From the IMG/VR virus record IMGVR_UViG_3300048548_000772, positions 1 through 20,770 of that record: a stretch of DNA of 20,770 bases; one strand, 5' to 3'. Shown in pieces: positions 13,684 to 19,999 of the stretch; position 1 is the stretch's first letter, and every line of letters begins with the position of its first letter. Below the pieces are notes generated by a model, which did no database searches, was not told the DNA's origin, and saw only the letters and a list, made by a program, of their open reading frames with translations. This DNA comes from a virus. Position numbers and translations under genes: made by a program.

Positions 13684-15055
13684 AGAAATTTCAGATTACG
13701 ACGCAGAGAGAGGATTAATCTCCTGCACACAAGACGATGACGATACGCAGTACAAAATCTTTGCTAATGCGATTGAATCGGGGATTACTCACGATCACTT
13801 TCAAAACGAGAAATGCAAGCAGTATTGGCAAGCATTGGTGGTAGCGGAAAAGGCTGGCTCTTTCGGATTTGATGGAGCACTTGATAATTTACCGAAAGCA
13901 TTTCTTTCGGAAAACCCTTGGTTTATAACTGAAGTCCTCGGTGCTCACGATATTGCCTCTCTTGCTAAAGGAGAAAAGGCGATAAATAACCTTGTTAAAG
14001 CAAAGCAATACCGAGACTTAGCAAGAATATCAAAAGAGCTTAGAATGAAGGTGGAGGATGCTATTGCGATAAGCGGAGATGAACCCTTGCATTTAGCCAC
14101 AGCGACCGAATCCCAATTACAGGAAATAATAATTCCAAAAGGGGATACACTCAAAGATTCAAAGAAGCTTACCCATTCGACCATTGATATAATTAAGATG
14201 GCGATTACACAGGGTCCCGCTCGGATAAAGCCACATCTACCATGGCTTGAGCGTGGATTGGATGGTGGCTTCAAGAATGGACACATGATCGTTGTGGCAG
14301 CCCGTCCGGGTGTTGGAAAGACAACACTCGTAGTAAACACTATCTATCACGAGGCATTAAGGGGGAAGAAAACATTATTCTTCTCATTGGAAATGAAAGG
14401 TGAATACCTATGGGAAAAGCTAGGATTAATCAGAGCAGGGAAAGGACTTTCCTACAAGGGTGATGATAAGGTCATAAATGAAAGGAATGCCAAAGAGCTA
14501 ATGACCCATATTGAGGCATGTAGTGATCTTCCAATCTATATTGATGATAATGGAAATGCTACGATCTCTGATATTCGTGCAAGTTCAAAAGTAATGCACC
14601 GAAAGGTCGGATTAGACTGCATCGTAATTGACTACTGCACATTGGTTAAACCAGAGGATCCAAAAGTAAATCGAGAGCAACAGGTGGCAGAGATTAGCCG
14701 ACAAGCAAAATTATTGGCTAAGGAATTAGACCTACCTGTTTTCTTAATCGCTCAATTAAATCGAGATTCTGTTAAAAAAGGAGTGGAGCCACAACTTCAT
14801 GACCTTCGTGATTCAGGGCAGATCGAACAAGACGCAGATGTAGTCATCCTTATGCACCGAGATTATGTGCAAGGGGATAAAGAGGATACGAAGCTAATTG
14901 TAGCCAAGAACAGGTTTGGTGGGTGTGGGCACTCAAGGGATAAGATCAAGTTCAATGGAAGTGCCCAAACATTCTGGGAGGAAGAGCCGAGAGTGGCACC
15001 AAGACTTCACGATGAAAAATTTTATCAATACGAAAATGAGAAACCAAGAATATGA
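13655..15055 (+). CDS. Replicative DNA helicase, DnaB/RecA-fold type
   Basis: 466 aa from ATG at 13655, chosen for its strong AGGAGG 9-10 nt upstream; the frame is open further 5' but that part overlaps the loader gene. Residues 1-130 correspond to a diverged DnaB N-terminal helical domain. The ATPase core has Walker A at 216-224 (ARPGVGKTT), the LFFSLEM motif at 241-247, Walker B at 321-328 (DCIVIDYC), then FLIAQLNRDSVKKG and DLRDSGQIEQDADVVILMHR, all hallmark DnaB phrases including the Arg finger region. The C-terminus ends with KNRFGGCG and is typical. No primase domain is fused, so priming must come from the host or elsewhere in the genome. Confidence 0.93.
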   Translation: MNQQEIMTSEEISDYDAERGLISCTQDDDDTQYKIFANAIESGITHDHFQNEKCKQYWQALVVAEKAGSFGFDGALDNLPKAFLSENPWFITEVLGAHDIASLAKGEKAINNLVKAKQYRDLARISKELRMKVEDAIAISGDEPLHLATATESQLQEIIIPKGDTLKDSKKLTHSTIDIIKMAITQGPARIKPHLPWLERGLDGGFKNGHMIVVAARPGVGKTTLVVNTIYHEALRGKKTLFFSLEMKGEYLWEKLGLIRAGKGLSYKGDDKVINERNAKELMTHIEACSDLPIYIDDNGNATISDIRASSKVMHRKVGLDCIVIDYCTLVKPEDPKVNREQQVAEISRQAKLLAKELDLPVFLIAQLNRDSVKKGVEPQLHDLRDSGQIEQDADVVILMHRDYVQGDKEDTKLIVAKNRFGGCGHSRDKIKFNGSAQTFWEEEPRVAPRLHDEKFYQYENEKPRI

Positions 15056-15225
15056 GCAGTAAAAGTAAAGCAAAGCAAGGTGGTGCGTTTGGAGGACTCC
15101 GTGGGAGACGCAAGCGTGCTCAAATTAGATATTTAGCGGAAAGGGGCAAAAATATCACGAGCCCATCGTTACCCGGATCAAGATTAAAAATAAAGGAGGA
15201 TACAAATGATACACAAGAACAGTAG
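15052..15225 (+). CDS. Small basic protein after helicase gene
   Basis: 57 aa. Its ATG overlaps the helicase stop as ATGA. The sequence is basic and Gly-rich at the N-terminus (SSKSKAKQGGAFGGLRGRRK) with a polar acidic end, suggesting a nucleic-acid-binding or accessory peptide; no family recognised. The last 20 nt overlap the start of the next gene, whose strong ribosome binding site (AAAGGAGG) lies inside this frame. Without it there would be a 150-nt gap in a tightly packed operon, and the stop-start overlap supports its reality. Confidence 0.55.
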   Translation: MSSKSKAKQGGAFGGLRGRRKRAQIRYLAERGKNITSPSLPGSRLKIKEDTNDTQEQ

Positions 15226-15505
15226 AACATCATGGGAGGACTTAAAAGAATCCCTTAAAGGTAGGCATAAACAAATATGGAAAGCGTTTTCATCAACCGA
15301 TGGAGCACTTAGAGACAGGCAAGTTAAGGATATTCTTGACTTACCCGACATGAACTCTGTGAGACCAAGAATCACAGAACTTATAAATCGCGGGTTTCTT
15401 ATGGAATTAGACTCAGAAAAGTGCCCAGTAACCGGGAAAAAAGTGAGAAGATGCACGAAGTACCGAGGGCCAAATGTACACCCTCAAGCTTATCTAAATA
15501 TTTAA
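15206..15505 (+). CDS. Winged-helix DNA-binding protein
   Basis: 99 aa with a near-perfect ribosome binding site (AAAGGAGG, 6 nt before ATG). Residues about 30-70 (DRQVKDILDLPDMNSVRPRI, TELINRGFLMEL) form a winged-helix unit: helix, turn, recognition helix SVRPRITEL, and wing; then CPVTGKKVRRCTKYRG, a Thr-Gly-Lys/Arg-Lys-Val-Arg strand seen in phage winged-helix proteins. It sits between helicase and SSB, so it may act in replication or early regulation. The two Cys (CPVTGKKVRRC) are not in an obvious metal site. Confidence 0.7.
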   Translation: MIHKNSRTSWEDLKESLKGRHKQIWKAFSSTDGALRDRQVKDILDLPDMNSVRPRITELINRGFLMELDSEKCPVTGKKVRRCTKYRGPNVHPQAYLNI

Positions 15506-15525
15506 CCCTAAACTAAATAAAAAAT

Positions 15526-15879
15526 ATGAACGGAAAAATGCTATTCTACGGATTAATAACGCTAGTTGATGACCCTGAGGTCATCACTGTTGGGAAAGGC
15601 AACCTGTGTAAATTCAGAGGTGCTTGGAACGAAAAAAGGAAAGAAGAGAAGATTGCATCATTTGCAAACTTTGAGTGCTGGAATGAGTACAAGAACAACA
15701 TCATGATGCAGTACCTTAAAAAAGGTAAGTCTGCTCATGTGCGCGGTTCGATGGTGGAAGATTCCTATGAGAATAAGGATGGAGTAAAAATCAGAACCTA
15801 CAGGTTCCGAGTAGAAGACTTCGACTTAATTGATAGAATTGAGGAAAAATCAAATGATAAACCTCAACTGGATATTTAA
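15526..15879 (+). CDS. ssb: Single-stranded DNA-binding protein
   Basis: 117 aa, OB-fold SSB. The strands MLFYGLITLVDDPEVITVGK, ASFANFECWNEYKNNIMMQY and LKKGKSAHVRGSMVEDSYEN, then YRFRVEDFDLID, follow the SSB pattern (ANFECW.., KG..V.V.G.). The end EEKSNDKPQLDI is acidic, but lacks the classic DDDIPF tip used to recruit host partners. It coats single strands during phage replication and recombination. No Shine-Dalgarno is visible before ATG; the 20-nt leader is A-rich. Confidence 0.85.
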   Translation: MNGKMLFYGLITLVDDPEVITVGKGNLCKFRGAWNEKRKEEKIASFANFECWNEYKNNIMMQYLKKGKSAHVRGSMVEDSYENKDGVKIRTYRFRVEDFDLIDRIEEKSNDKPQLDI

Positions 15880-15881
15880 TC

Positions 15882-16004
15882 TTGCTCGAGCAGTTGTTAG
15901 ATTTACTTATTCTCTACCCGGGGGGGCACGCCGTTGTTGGCGTGTTCTTCTGGTGTGGGGTCGCATATCTCGGGTATACCATCGCGGTGGGATGGAGGCG
16001 GTGA
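15882..16004 (+). CDS. Hidden small membrane peptide (TTG start)
   Basis: 40 aa if started at TTG 15882, three nt after the ssb stop; no ATG is in frame, so the start is uncertain. The product is LEQLLDLLILYPGG, then HAVVGVFFWCGVAYLGYTIA and VGWRR: one transmembrane helix followed by a positively charged end, giving an N-out/C-in tendency. Codon 3' end overlaps a GTG as GTGA. A 57-aa minus-strand frame covers the same DNA and is the competing reading. The case for this frame is its clean membrane profile and its membership in a series of similar peptides in this operon. Confidence 0.4.
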   Translation: MLEQLLDLLILYPGGHAVVGVFFWCGVAYLGYTIAVGWRR

Positions 16005-16063
16005 ATCGTAAAACTGCGCTAAAGCAAGGCAAGCATCGGTCTCCATTTCTATATCGGGGTTGA
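16001..16063 (+). CDS. Possible 20-aa basic peptide
   Basis: GTG at 16001 overlaps the stop of the preceding membrane peptide as GTGA, with GGAGG just upstream (too close for ideal spacing). The product NRKTALKQGKHRSPFLYRG is basic. It may equally be untranslated spacer before the 16060 promoter-like sequence. Very weak support. Confidence 0.2.
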   Translation: MNRKTALKQGKHRSPFLYRG

Positions 16064-16098
16064 CATTGTAATTCATGTAACACATAAAAATGTGTGTC
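16060..16098 (+). promoter_or_regulatory. Candidate internal promoter with palindrome copy F
   Basis: TTGACA (16060-16065), 17 nt, CATAAA (16083-16088) predict a start near 16095, 8 nt before the 16103 ATG. A palindrome GTAACACAT/ATGTGTGTC (16077-16098, 6-7 bp stem ACACAT/ATGTGT) overlaps the -10, resembling the 22-nt operators upstream of late genes in its GTAACAC arm but not in its other arm. It could give separate control to the second half of the early operon. Confidence 0.4.
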
Positions 16099-16102
16099 GT
16101 TG

Positions 16103-16189
16103 ATGGGGACAATAATATTCGTAGTAATTCTTTTAACTTTGTGCAGTTGGCTATATGTGGGATCTGAAAACGATCATTCGGATGAATAA
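16103..16189 (+). CDS. Hidden 28-aa membrane peptide
   Basis: ATG at 16103 gives MGTIIFVVILLTLCSWLYVG followed by SENDHSDE: a single transmembrane helix (residues 3-19) with a short acidic tail, probably facing outward. Its stop overlaps the HNH start codon as TAATG. No good Shine-Dalgarno is visible. Such peptides in early operons are often toxic or membrane-targeting; function unknown. Confidence 0.45.
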   Translation: MGTIIFVVILLTLCSWLYVGSENDHSDE

Positions 16190-16467
16190 TGAAAAAGAGT
16201 TCATTAAAAAGAAAGACTCCACTTCGTCGCGTGAGCAAAAAGCGATCAAAGGAAATGAAAGAGTACAGCATCTTGAGGACAGAGTTTTTAACAAAGCTTC
16301 CTATTTGCGAAGTGTGTATGAAGGCACAGTCAACAGATGTGCATCATCGCGCGGGGCGGGGGAAACACTACCTTGATATCGATACCTGGTTATCTACCTG
16401 TCGACCATGCCATGATAAGATTCATAAAGAACCCAAGTGGGCTAGGGAGAAAGGATATTTAATATGA
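16189..16467 (+). CDS. HNH endonuclease, free-standing
   Basis: 92 aa. Basic N-terminus (KKSSLKRKTPLRRVSKKRSK), then an HNH core: Cys40-x2-Cys43, STDVHHRAGRG (His52/His53), Cys71-x2-Cys74-His75, and final His79 (CRPCHDKIHKEPKWAREKGY). Two CxxC pairs make a structural zinc site around the beta-beta-alpha metal fold. This compact form is common in phages in replication regions; it may process recombination intermediates or cut host/competing DNA. It differs from the HNH proteins beside terminase genes in context. It is coupled upstream by TAATG and downstream by ATGA. Confidence 0.88.
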   Translation: MKKSSLKRKTPLRRVSKKRSKEMKEYSILRTEFLTKLPICEVCMKAQSTDVHHRAGRGKHYLDIDTWLSTCRPCHDKIHKEPKWAREKGYLI

Positions 16468-16580
16468 AAGTATTACTTTTAATGATTGTATTACTCTTGG
16501 GTGCATGTGCCCATATTTGCGTTAAAGAATGTTGCCCAAAACCAGGGCATGGACCGTGCCCTATATGCAACAACAGATGA
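16464..16580 (+). CDS. Mini lipoprotein, Cys-rich, 38 aa
   Basis: ATG at 16464 overlaps the HNH stop (ATGA). Residues 1-14 (MKVLLLMIVLLLGA) form a signal peptide with lipobox LGAC; Cys15 would be lipidated. The mature 24 residues hold five more Cys plus Pro, Gly and His (CVKECCPKPGHGPCPIC). A lipidated, Cys-rich mini-protein is reminiscent of Rz1-type outer-membrane spanins in size, but its place in the early operon and lack of a partner next to it argue otherwise; exclusion of other phages is another possibility. It implies a Gram-negative host. The stop overlaps the next start as ATGA. Confidence 0.65.
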   Translation: MKVLLLMIVLLLGACAHICVKECCPKPGHGPCPICNNR

Positions 16581-16822
16581 AGGGTACACAAATACTTGAT
16601 AAAAACTTAATGACCCGAAGTATCGAGGAATTTAAGAAAGATGCAAAGAGTAAATTTCTTGCTGGAATTAAAGAACATAACCCAGACGGAACCAAGGGTA
16701 TGTGCATGATGACAATGAGGGATCGAGTGGGATCAGCAAAGGAAGAAGTTATAGATTTGTGGTTTTACTTGTGTGCCCTTGAGGACGGAATTGATGCAAC
16801 GCAGGATAAAGAGCTCTTATGA
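16577..16822 (+). CDS. Small MazG-like / NTP-metabolism-like protein
   Basis: 81 aa from ATG 16577, chosen because it overlaps the lipoprotein stop as ATGA; an upstream ATG at 16529 would lie inside the lipoprotein gene. The end DRVGSAKEEVIDLWFYLCAL has the EE..DL..YL helix seen in phage MazG-like pyrophosphohydrolase and related all-alpha NTPase proteins, but the full metal-binding set is not evident in such a short protein, so catalytic ability is doubtful. Coupled to the dioxygenase gene by ATGA. Confidence 0.5.
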   Translation: MKGTQILDKNLMTRSIEEFKKDAKSKFLAGIKEHNPDGTKGMCMMTMRDRVGSAKEEVIDLWFYLCALEDGIDATQDKELL

Positions 16823-17568
16823 ACTTAGATTTTTTAGATAAAGAAGATAGTCCGTATTTGATGAAGAATCATTTACTTCTCGTTCCTGCTGAGTGGATGC
16901 TTATTGAGGAAACCAGTAAGGCAATTGAGGACACGAAACCTGTGCTAAAGAAGTTCTACAAAGAATTAGACTACCGCAATTCAGCAACTCCTAGTGAGTT
17001 TCCTATACTTGAACATGTAACCGAGCACCTACCTGAGGTATTCTCTATACCTTTATTCTCCGACACTTTTTGCAAGGTAATGCTTGATGAAATAGAGAAT
17101 ATAAAAGCTACAAATGGGTTCAAAGTGAACGAAGGTGAAGACAAGGATGTGCAAATTGAAGAGTTTGTATTCTCTAAAAATTCCCCCGGGTGGTATCGAA
17201 CTATGTTTCAACTGATATATGGTAAGATAAATGTCATTTTTGACTCCATTTTCAGTCGAAAAGTGAATACAGGGGTGATTCAGCTAGCAAATTACAACCC
17301 AAAGGAGATTACGCAGACATCATGGCATCATGACGGCGGTGCTGACATTACGATGGTTGTGCCCCTTAATACGGGTGATTATGACGGTGGAGGCACTGAA
17401 TTTTGGAGAAAGGGGGAAGTTGACCCTCTTCCTAATGGTCACGCCTTAATATTTCCCACATTTTCCAATTTACACAGGGGTTTGCCCTTAAAATCGGGCG
17501 ATAGATACCTCTTTGTGTTTTGGCTTAAATTTGCACACGAGGAGAAGGCAGAAGATGACAATGATTGA
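16819..17568 (+). CDS. 2-oxoglutarate/Fe(II)-dependent dioxygenase (PKHD-type)
   Basis: 249 aa. The C-terminal jelly-roll domain has iron ligands His170-x-Asp172 in SWHHDGGADITMVVPLN, the conserved DYDGGGTEFW strand, distal His219 in NLHRGLPL, and Arg229 ten residues later (SGDRYLFVFW) for 2-oxoglutarate binding; LPNGHALIFPTFSNL is typical of prolyl-4-hydroxylase-like proteins. Residues 1-110 are a helical N-terminal part not recognised. It should hydroxylate a protein or nucleic acid using O2; the substrate is unknown. Such enzymes occur in marine phages. It is coupled by ATGA upstream and overlaps the next small ORF by 14 nt, so it is made with the early genes. Confidence 0.88.
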   Translation: MNLDFLDKEDSPYLMKNHLLLVPAEWMLIEETSKAIEDTKPVLKKFYKELDYRNSATPSEFPILEHVTEHLPEVFSIPLFSDTFCKVMLDEIENIKATNGFKVNEGEDKDVQIEEFVFSKNSPGWYRTMFQLIYGKINVIFDSIFSRKVNTGVIQLANYNPKEITQTSWHHDGGADITMVVPLNTGDYDGGGTEFWRKGEVDPLPNGHALIFPTFSNLHRGLPLKSGDRYLFVFWLKFAHEEKAEDDND

Positions 17569-17635
17569 ACTATTTTTATATGCGATATTCTTAATCGCTG
17601 GAGTTATAATACTAGACAACACACTAAACAGATGA
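17555..17635 (+). CDS. Hidden 26-aa membrane peptide
   Basis: ATG at 17555 (AAGG 6 nt upstream, GGAG further), with a second ATG at 17561, gives MTMIELFLYAIFLIAGVIIL followed by DNTLNR: one transmembrane helix. It begins inside the end of the dioxygenase gene and its TGA overlaps the next ATG as ATGA. It fills the only gap between two real genes. Function unknown. Confidence 0.5.
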   Translation: MTMIELFLYAIFLIAGVIILDNTLNR

Positions 17636-17898
17636 GTGAAGAAAAAAAAGAACTGTCGAAAGACGAAATGAAAAACGTTCCTATTGCTGAGGTTTTAATC
17701 TCAACAGGTATTCAATTAGCACAGGAGCGAGAAATGTCGCTTGGTGAGCTAGTTGGGCACTATGAGATCGCTAAGATTGAGGTGTACAACCGGATAACTG
17801 CTGGTGCGAAAGCTTCTCAACCTTCCGTGCCTGACGAAGGTGACGACAAGGTGCAGAAAATGGACGCTGCCCCAGTCGAAGTCGTGGATAAAGCCTAA
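17632..17898 (+). CDS. Last gene of early operon, hypothetical
   Basis: 88 aa. The folded part is residues 15-65 (VPIAEVLISTGIQLAQEREM, SLGELVGHYEIAKIEVYNRI), likely helical; the rest is acidic, Pro/Asp/Val-rich and disordered. No family recognised. Its last 128 nt overlap, in antisense, the SWIM-finger gene from the opposite strand. The disordered tail makes such overlap tolerable. Coupled by ATGA to the membrane peptide before it. Confidence 0.55.
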   Translation: MSEEKKELSKDEMKNVPIAEVLISTGIQLAQEREMSLGELVGHYEIAKIEVYNRITAGAKASQPSVPDEGDDKVQKMDAAPVEVVDKA

Positions 17899-18025
17899 AC
17901 TGAAAGTGCTCACATGAGCACTCTCCATATCCATCAAACTCGTCTAGGTCGACTAGGTGGATATTGTCTGGGTTTGTGAGGCTCGTCAGTAGATACCGGC
18001 GAGCCTCCATCCAGTCGCACTTCAC
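17771..18025 (-). CDS. SWIM-type zinc-finger protein
   Basis: 84 aa from GTG at 18025, which overlaps the stop of the preceding gene as GTGA; an ATG lies at residue 6. YLLTSLTNPDNIHLVDLDEF then GYGECSCEHFQFRLYP and APCRHLRQARKVEKL give the SWIM layout CxCx(n)CxH (Cys36, Cys38, Cys60, His62), a small zinc domain often found in short phage proteins and used for DNA or protein contact. Its 3' half overlaps the end of the plus-strand early operon in antisense, and no terminator separates the two. I prefer this frame as real because the zinc ligands and spacing are intact. Confidence 0.65.
   Translation of the reverse strand: MKCDWMEARRYLLTSLTNPDNIHLVDLDEFDGYGECSCEHFQFRLYPRLRLGQRPFSAPCRHLRQARKVEKLSHQQLSGCTPQS
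17905..17922. other. Hairpin at the convergent junction
   Basis: AGTGCTC/GAGCACT pair perfectly (7 bp, loop ACAT), 6 nt after the early operon stop codon. No T-run follows on either strand, so it is at best a weak or bidirectional terminator. It lies exactly over the CxC codons of the SWIM gene (TGC TCA TGT GAG CAC), so it may be a by-product of coding. Confidence 0.35.
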
Positions 18026-18912
18026 CTACCTAGTAGGGAATCAAGTGCAGAGCGTCTAGTAGGCGCACCTCGTGGTTGTGCGGGTTGTTGATAGAGCCTA
18101 CGCATATTTTCCATGTATGCACCTTGATCTAGTTGCCTACGCTCTTGTTCGGGCAGGTTCATTTTTTGAGGCAATTTCGCACCCTCCCCTTTTTCTTGGT
18201 AGTAGGTTTGACCGAAATTCTCCATGGCTGCTCCTACAAGATCAGAGTTATTGGAACCAGCTAAACCATTCCTTAAGTTCATGTTTACCTTAAAGTCATT
18301 AAGGGCCTCTTCATTATTTTTCACATACTGAATAAAGTCGTTTTCGTATGTTGGTTTACCCTGGTATCGCATAGCTGATTGCGGGCGTAAACTTGCATTC
18401 CTCATGGCGGTTGGGTTTGATCCCTCTGCAAGCTCTGGGAATAATGCACCTAATCCCATTTTAGGAATCTCGGGATCCTTGTATTGAGTATTTAGGATTT
18501 CCTGTAACCCACTAGATTCAAGCGGTTGAACTTCGTTTCCTGTTTTGTCATAGTAACTACCCACTTTCTTTATATCACGACCTTCACCTTTCCCGTGCAG
18601 ATTATAATGCTGCCTGCCCATCTCCGACATAGTTGTAGCGTTACCAAACCCTTGCCCGGATTCAGCAAGCGCCATAAGGTCTGAGTTTCTACGTACATAG
18701 TCATCAAACATTTGATCCTCACTTCCCATGTACGTATGCACGGGATTTACTCCAGGGGGTGCGTATGTTTTTGGAGCTGGTGCTGCGACGGGAGTTGTTG
18801 CTGTTGCTGGATCAGTAAAATTCACACTAGGAGCTGCAGGAGCTAGTCGATTTCTGAACCTCGGGTTATTAAAAAGCTGACTAACAGCACTCATCATTCC
18901 ATTACCAAACAT
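18022..18912 (-). CDS. Virion-type repeat protein with two Y..N.DL...HY..G.GEGR motifs
   Basis: 296 aa. After a Pro/Ala-rich N-terminal arm (AAPSVNFTDPATATTPVAAP), residues 69-112 read DDYVRRNSDLMALAES, then SEMGRQHYNLHGKGEGRD, and residues 192-245 repeat the layout (NDFIQYVKNNEEALNDF, then AAMENFGQTYYQEKGEGAK). This motif (YV.NN.DL....MG..HY...G..EGR) recurs in phage tail, internal and fibre-associated proteins; function of the repeat is not established. The rest is Gln/Arg-rich and helical. The position in a late minus-strand block with small membrane and basic proteins suits an internal virion or ejection protein. It is followed by the SWIM gene (GTGA overlap) and is 2 nt from the upstream gene. 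Confidence 0.6.
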   Translation of the reverse strand: MFGNGMMSAVSQLFNNPRFRNRLAPAAPSVNFTDPATATTPVAAPAPKTYAPPGVNPVHTYMGSEDQMFDDYVRRNSDLMALAESGQGFGNATTMSEMGRQHYNLHGKGEGRDIKKVGSYYDKTGNEVQPLESSGLQEILNTQYKDPEIPKMGLGALFPELAEGSNPTAMRNASLRPQSAMRYQGKPTYENDFIQYVKNNEEALNDFKVNMNLRNGLAGSNNSDLVGAAMENFGQTYYQEKGEGAKLPQKMNLPEQERRQLDQGAYMENMRRLYQQPAQPRGAPTRRSALDSLLGR

Positions 18913-18914
18913 AA

Positions 18915-19244
18915 TTATTGTCCTACTTTTGAAGATCCATGCCTTAATTTATCCACATGTTCATCTAGTTTATCTACCCTACTTTCGAGGTGCTGTATTT
19001 TCATATCCTGTGTGGCATCCGCGGGTAACGCACCAATTTCACCGCGAGGCCATTTTATCCTAAATTCCGAGTTCATTTCGACCTCATGCTTTATTCTAGC
19101 ATTATCATTTTCTAATTGTGATATGCTATTTTTGATGGTCACGTAGGAGTAACAAACAAAGCAAACGCCTGTAATTACTTTAATCATGAAGGCTAAATTC
19201 GCCTTCACAACTGAGTTCTCCCCTACTGCACCTTCTTCACTCAT
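18915..19244 (-). CDS. Membrane/coiled-coil protein (spanin- or holin-like architecture)
   Basis: 109 aa. One transmembrane helix (about residues 18-37, AFMIKVITGVCFVCYSYVTI), then two coiled-coil stretches (ISQLENDNARIKHEVEMNSE; KIQHLESRVDKLDEHVDKLR) linked by FRIKWPRGEIGALPAD. I recall similar proteins, with an RIKWPRGE-like phrase, in marine phages. The layout of one inner-membrane helix and a periplasmic coiled coil fits an Rz-like spanin, but no Rz1 partner overlaps it. Overlaps the MazG gene by 8 nt. Confidence 0.6.
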   Translation of the reverse strand: MSEEGAVGENSVVKANLAFMIKVITGVCFVCYSYVTIKNSISQLENDNARIKHEVEMNSEFRIKWPRGEIGALPADATQDMKIQHLESRVDKLDEHVDKLRHGSSKVGQ

Positions 19245-19527
19245 CTTTTATAAAAACTCCATCCATCATAACACCTTTGCGATCCTTTATGTCATCATAT
19301 GCTACACCAAGGCAGTCTTCCATTTCCACGCCATTACGCTCGCAGATGTTAATCATTACTACGAGCATATCGCCAATATCATCCATAATGTCTTCACCCT
19401 TGCATACGGAGTCGGATAACTCACCTAGTTCTTGAAGTAATTTCATGACCTGAGACTTGTCATCGGACCCAGATATAAGGTTACGATCTTTATGCCATTG
19501 AACGACTTTGTTTATAAGAGTGTTCAT
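19237..19527 (-). CDS. MazG-like nucleotide pyrophosphohydrolase
   Basis: 96 aa, all-alpha. The metal-binding layout is QVMKLLQELGELSDSV (Glu33, Glu36) then EDIMDDIGDMLVVMINICE (Asp49/Asp50, Asp53), matching the ExxE...(E/D)xxD set of the MazG/MazG-like superfamily. It hydrolyses NTPs to NMP and pyrophosphate; phage copies are thought to alter (p)ppGpp or nucleotide pools, or clean non-canonical dNTPs. It sits among late genes rather than with the replication genes. Coupled to the next gene by a 4-nt overlap (19524-19527). Confidence 0.8.
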   Translation of the reverse strand: MNTLINKVVQWHKDRNLISGSDDKSQVMKLLQELGELSDSVCKGEDIMDDIGDMLVVMINICERNGVEMEDCLGVAYDDIKDRKGVMMDGVFIKDE

Positions 19528-19775
19528 TTCATCGACTTCTTACCACGGCACTTCCACTTCTTGCGGGAAAGAGCATTAGCGCAGGGTGGTTTCTTGCATT
19601 TCTTGATGCCCGCACTTCTTGCGCAGTAAGCATCACCCTTCTTGGTGCCCGCTTGTATTCTGGCTTTTCCGTTCTTGGCTTTGCCTGCTTGTCCATAAGA
19701 TACCTTACGCTTACGCCCGGTCTTCTTATCGGTAACTACCTTTACAAACTTCTTACCTTTTGCTGGTTTTGCCAT
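19524..19775 (-). CDS. Small Lys/Cys-rich basic protein
   Basis: 83 aa, very basic. The segment YGQAGKAKNGKARIQAGTKK, then GDAYCARSAGIKKCKKPPCA and NALSRKKWKCRGKKS, matches small proteins I recall from marine T4-like and T7-like phages (GTK.GDAYCARS, LSRKKWKC). Four Cys could bind zinc or form disulfides. It might bind DNA in the virion or cell. It is one of four consecutive Lys-rich mini-proteins (19524-20382). Confidence 0.65.
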   Translation of the reverse strand: MAKPAKGKKFVKVVTDKKTGRKRKVSYGQAGKAKNGKARIQAGTKKGDAYCARSAGIKKCKKPPCANALSRKKWKCRGKKSMK

Positions 19776-19998
19776 GACTTTTTTTCAGGCACTTGCCTGC
19801 CTTTTTGCATTTAACGGGTGATGTACAGTTGCACTTATGTCCCTTAACGGGTGACTTTGACATCGAGTAACTTTTGACCTTAGATTTCGACATCGAGTAA
19901 CTCTTGACCTTAGAAGTTGGTTTTTTCTTTTTCATATTTTTTCCTATACTCATACCTGCTTTAAATGATTTTTTACATCCGCCTGATTTTTTATTCAT
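19753..19998 (-). CDS. Histone-tail-like Lys-rich protein with internal repeats
   Basis: 81 aa, rich in Lys, Ser and Cys. It holds two copies of KVKSYSMSKS encoded by a 30-bp tandem duplication, and two SPVK motifs (KSPVKGHKCNC, TSPVKCKKAGKC). S/T-P-x-K motifs bind the DNA minor groove in histone H1 tails. It ends inside the next gene by 23 nt. DNA condensation or binding is a reasonable guess; a shadow ORF is unlikely because the composition matches its neighbours. Confidence 0.55.
   Translation of the reverse strand: MNKKSGGCKKSFKAGMSIGKNMKKKKPTSKVKSYSMSKSKVKSYSMSKSPVKGHKCNCTSPVKCKKAGKCLKKSHGKTSKR
19855..19914 (-). repeat. 30-bp tandem duplication inside the Lys-rich gene
   Basis: The plus-strand unit beginning CATCGAGTAACTTTTGACCT (19861-19890) is repeated at 19891-19920 with few changes, giving two copies in frame. 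Nearby TTAACGGGTGA occurs twice (19811-19821 and 19844-19854), encoding the two SPVK motifs. The gene has clearly grown by internal duplication. Confidence 0.7.
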
Positions 19999-19999
19999 G

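Noticed and set aside
15903-16076. Minus-strand 57-aa frame (MNYNVNPDIEMETDACLALA...) starting right beside palindrome copy F
   Set aside because: It reads fairly protein-like and begins next to an operator-like site, but it would be a lone antisense gene inside a compact plus operon and competes with the membrane-peptide frame. Not excluded; conservation would decide.
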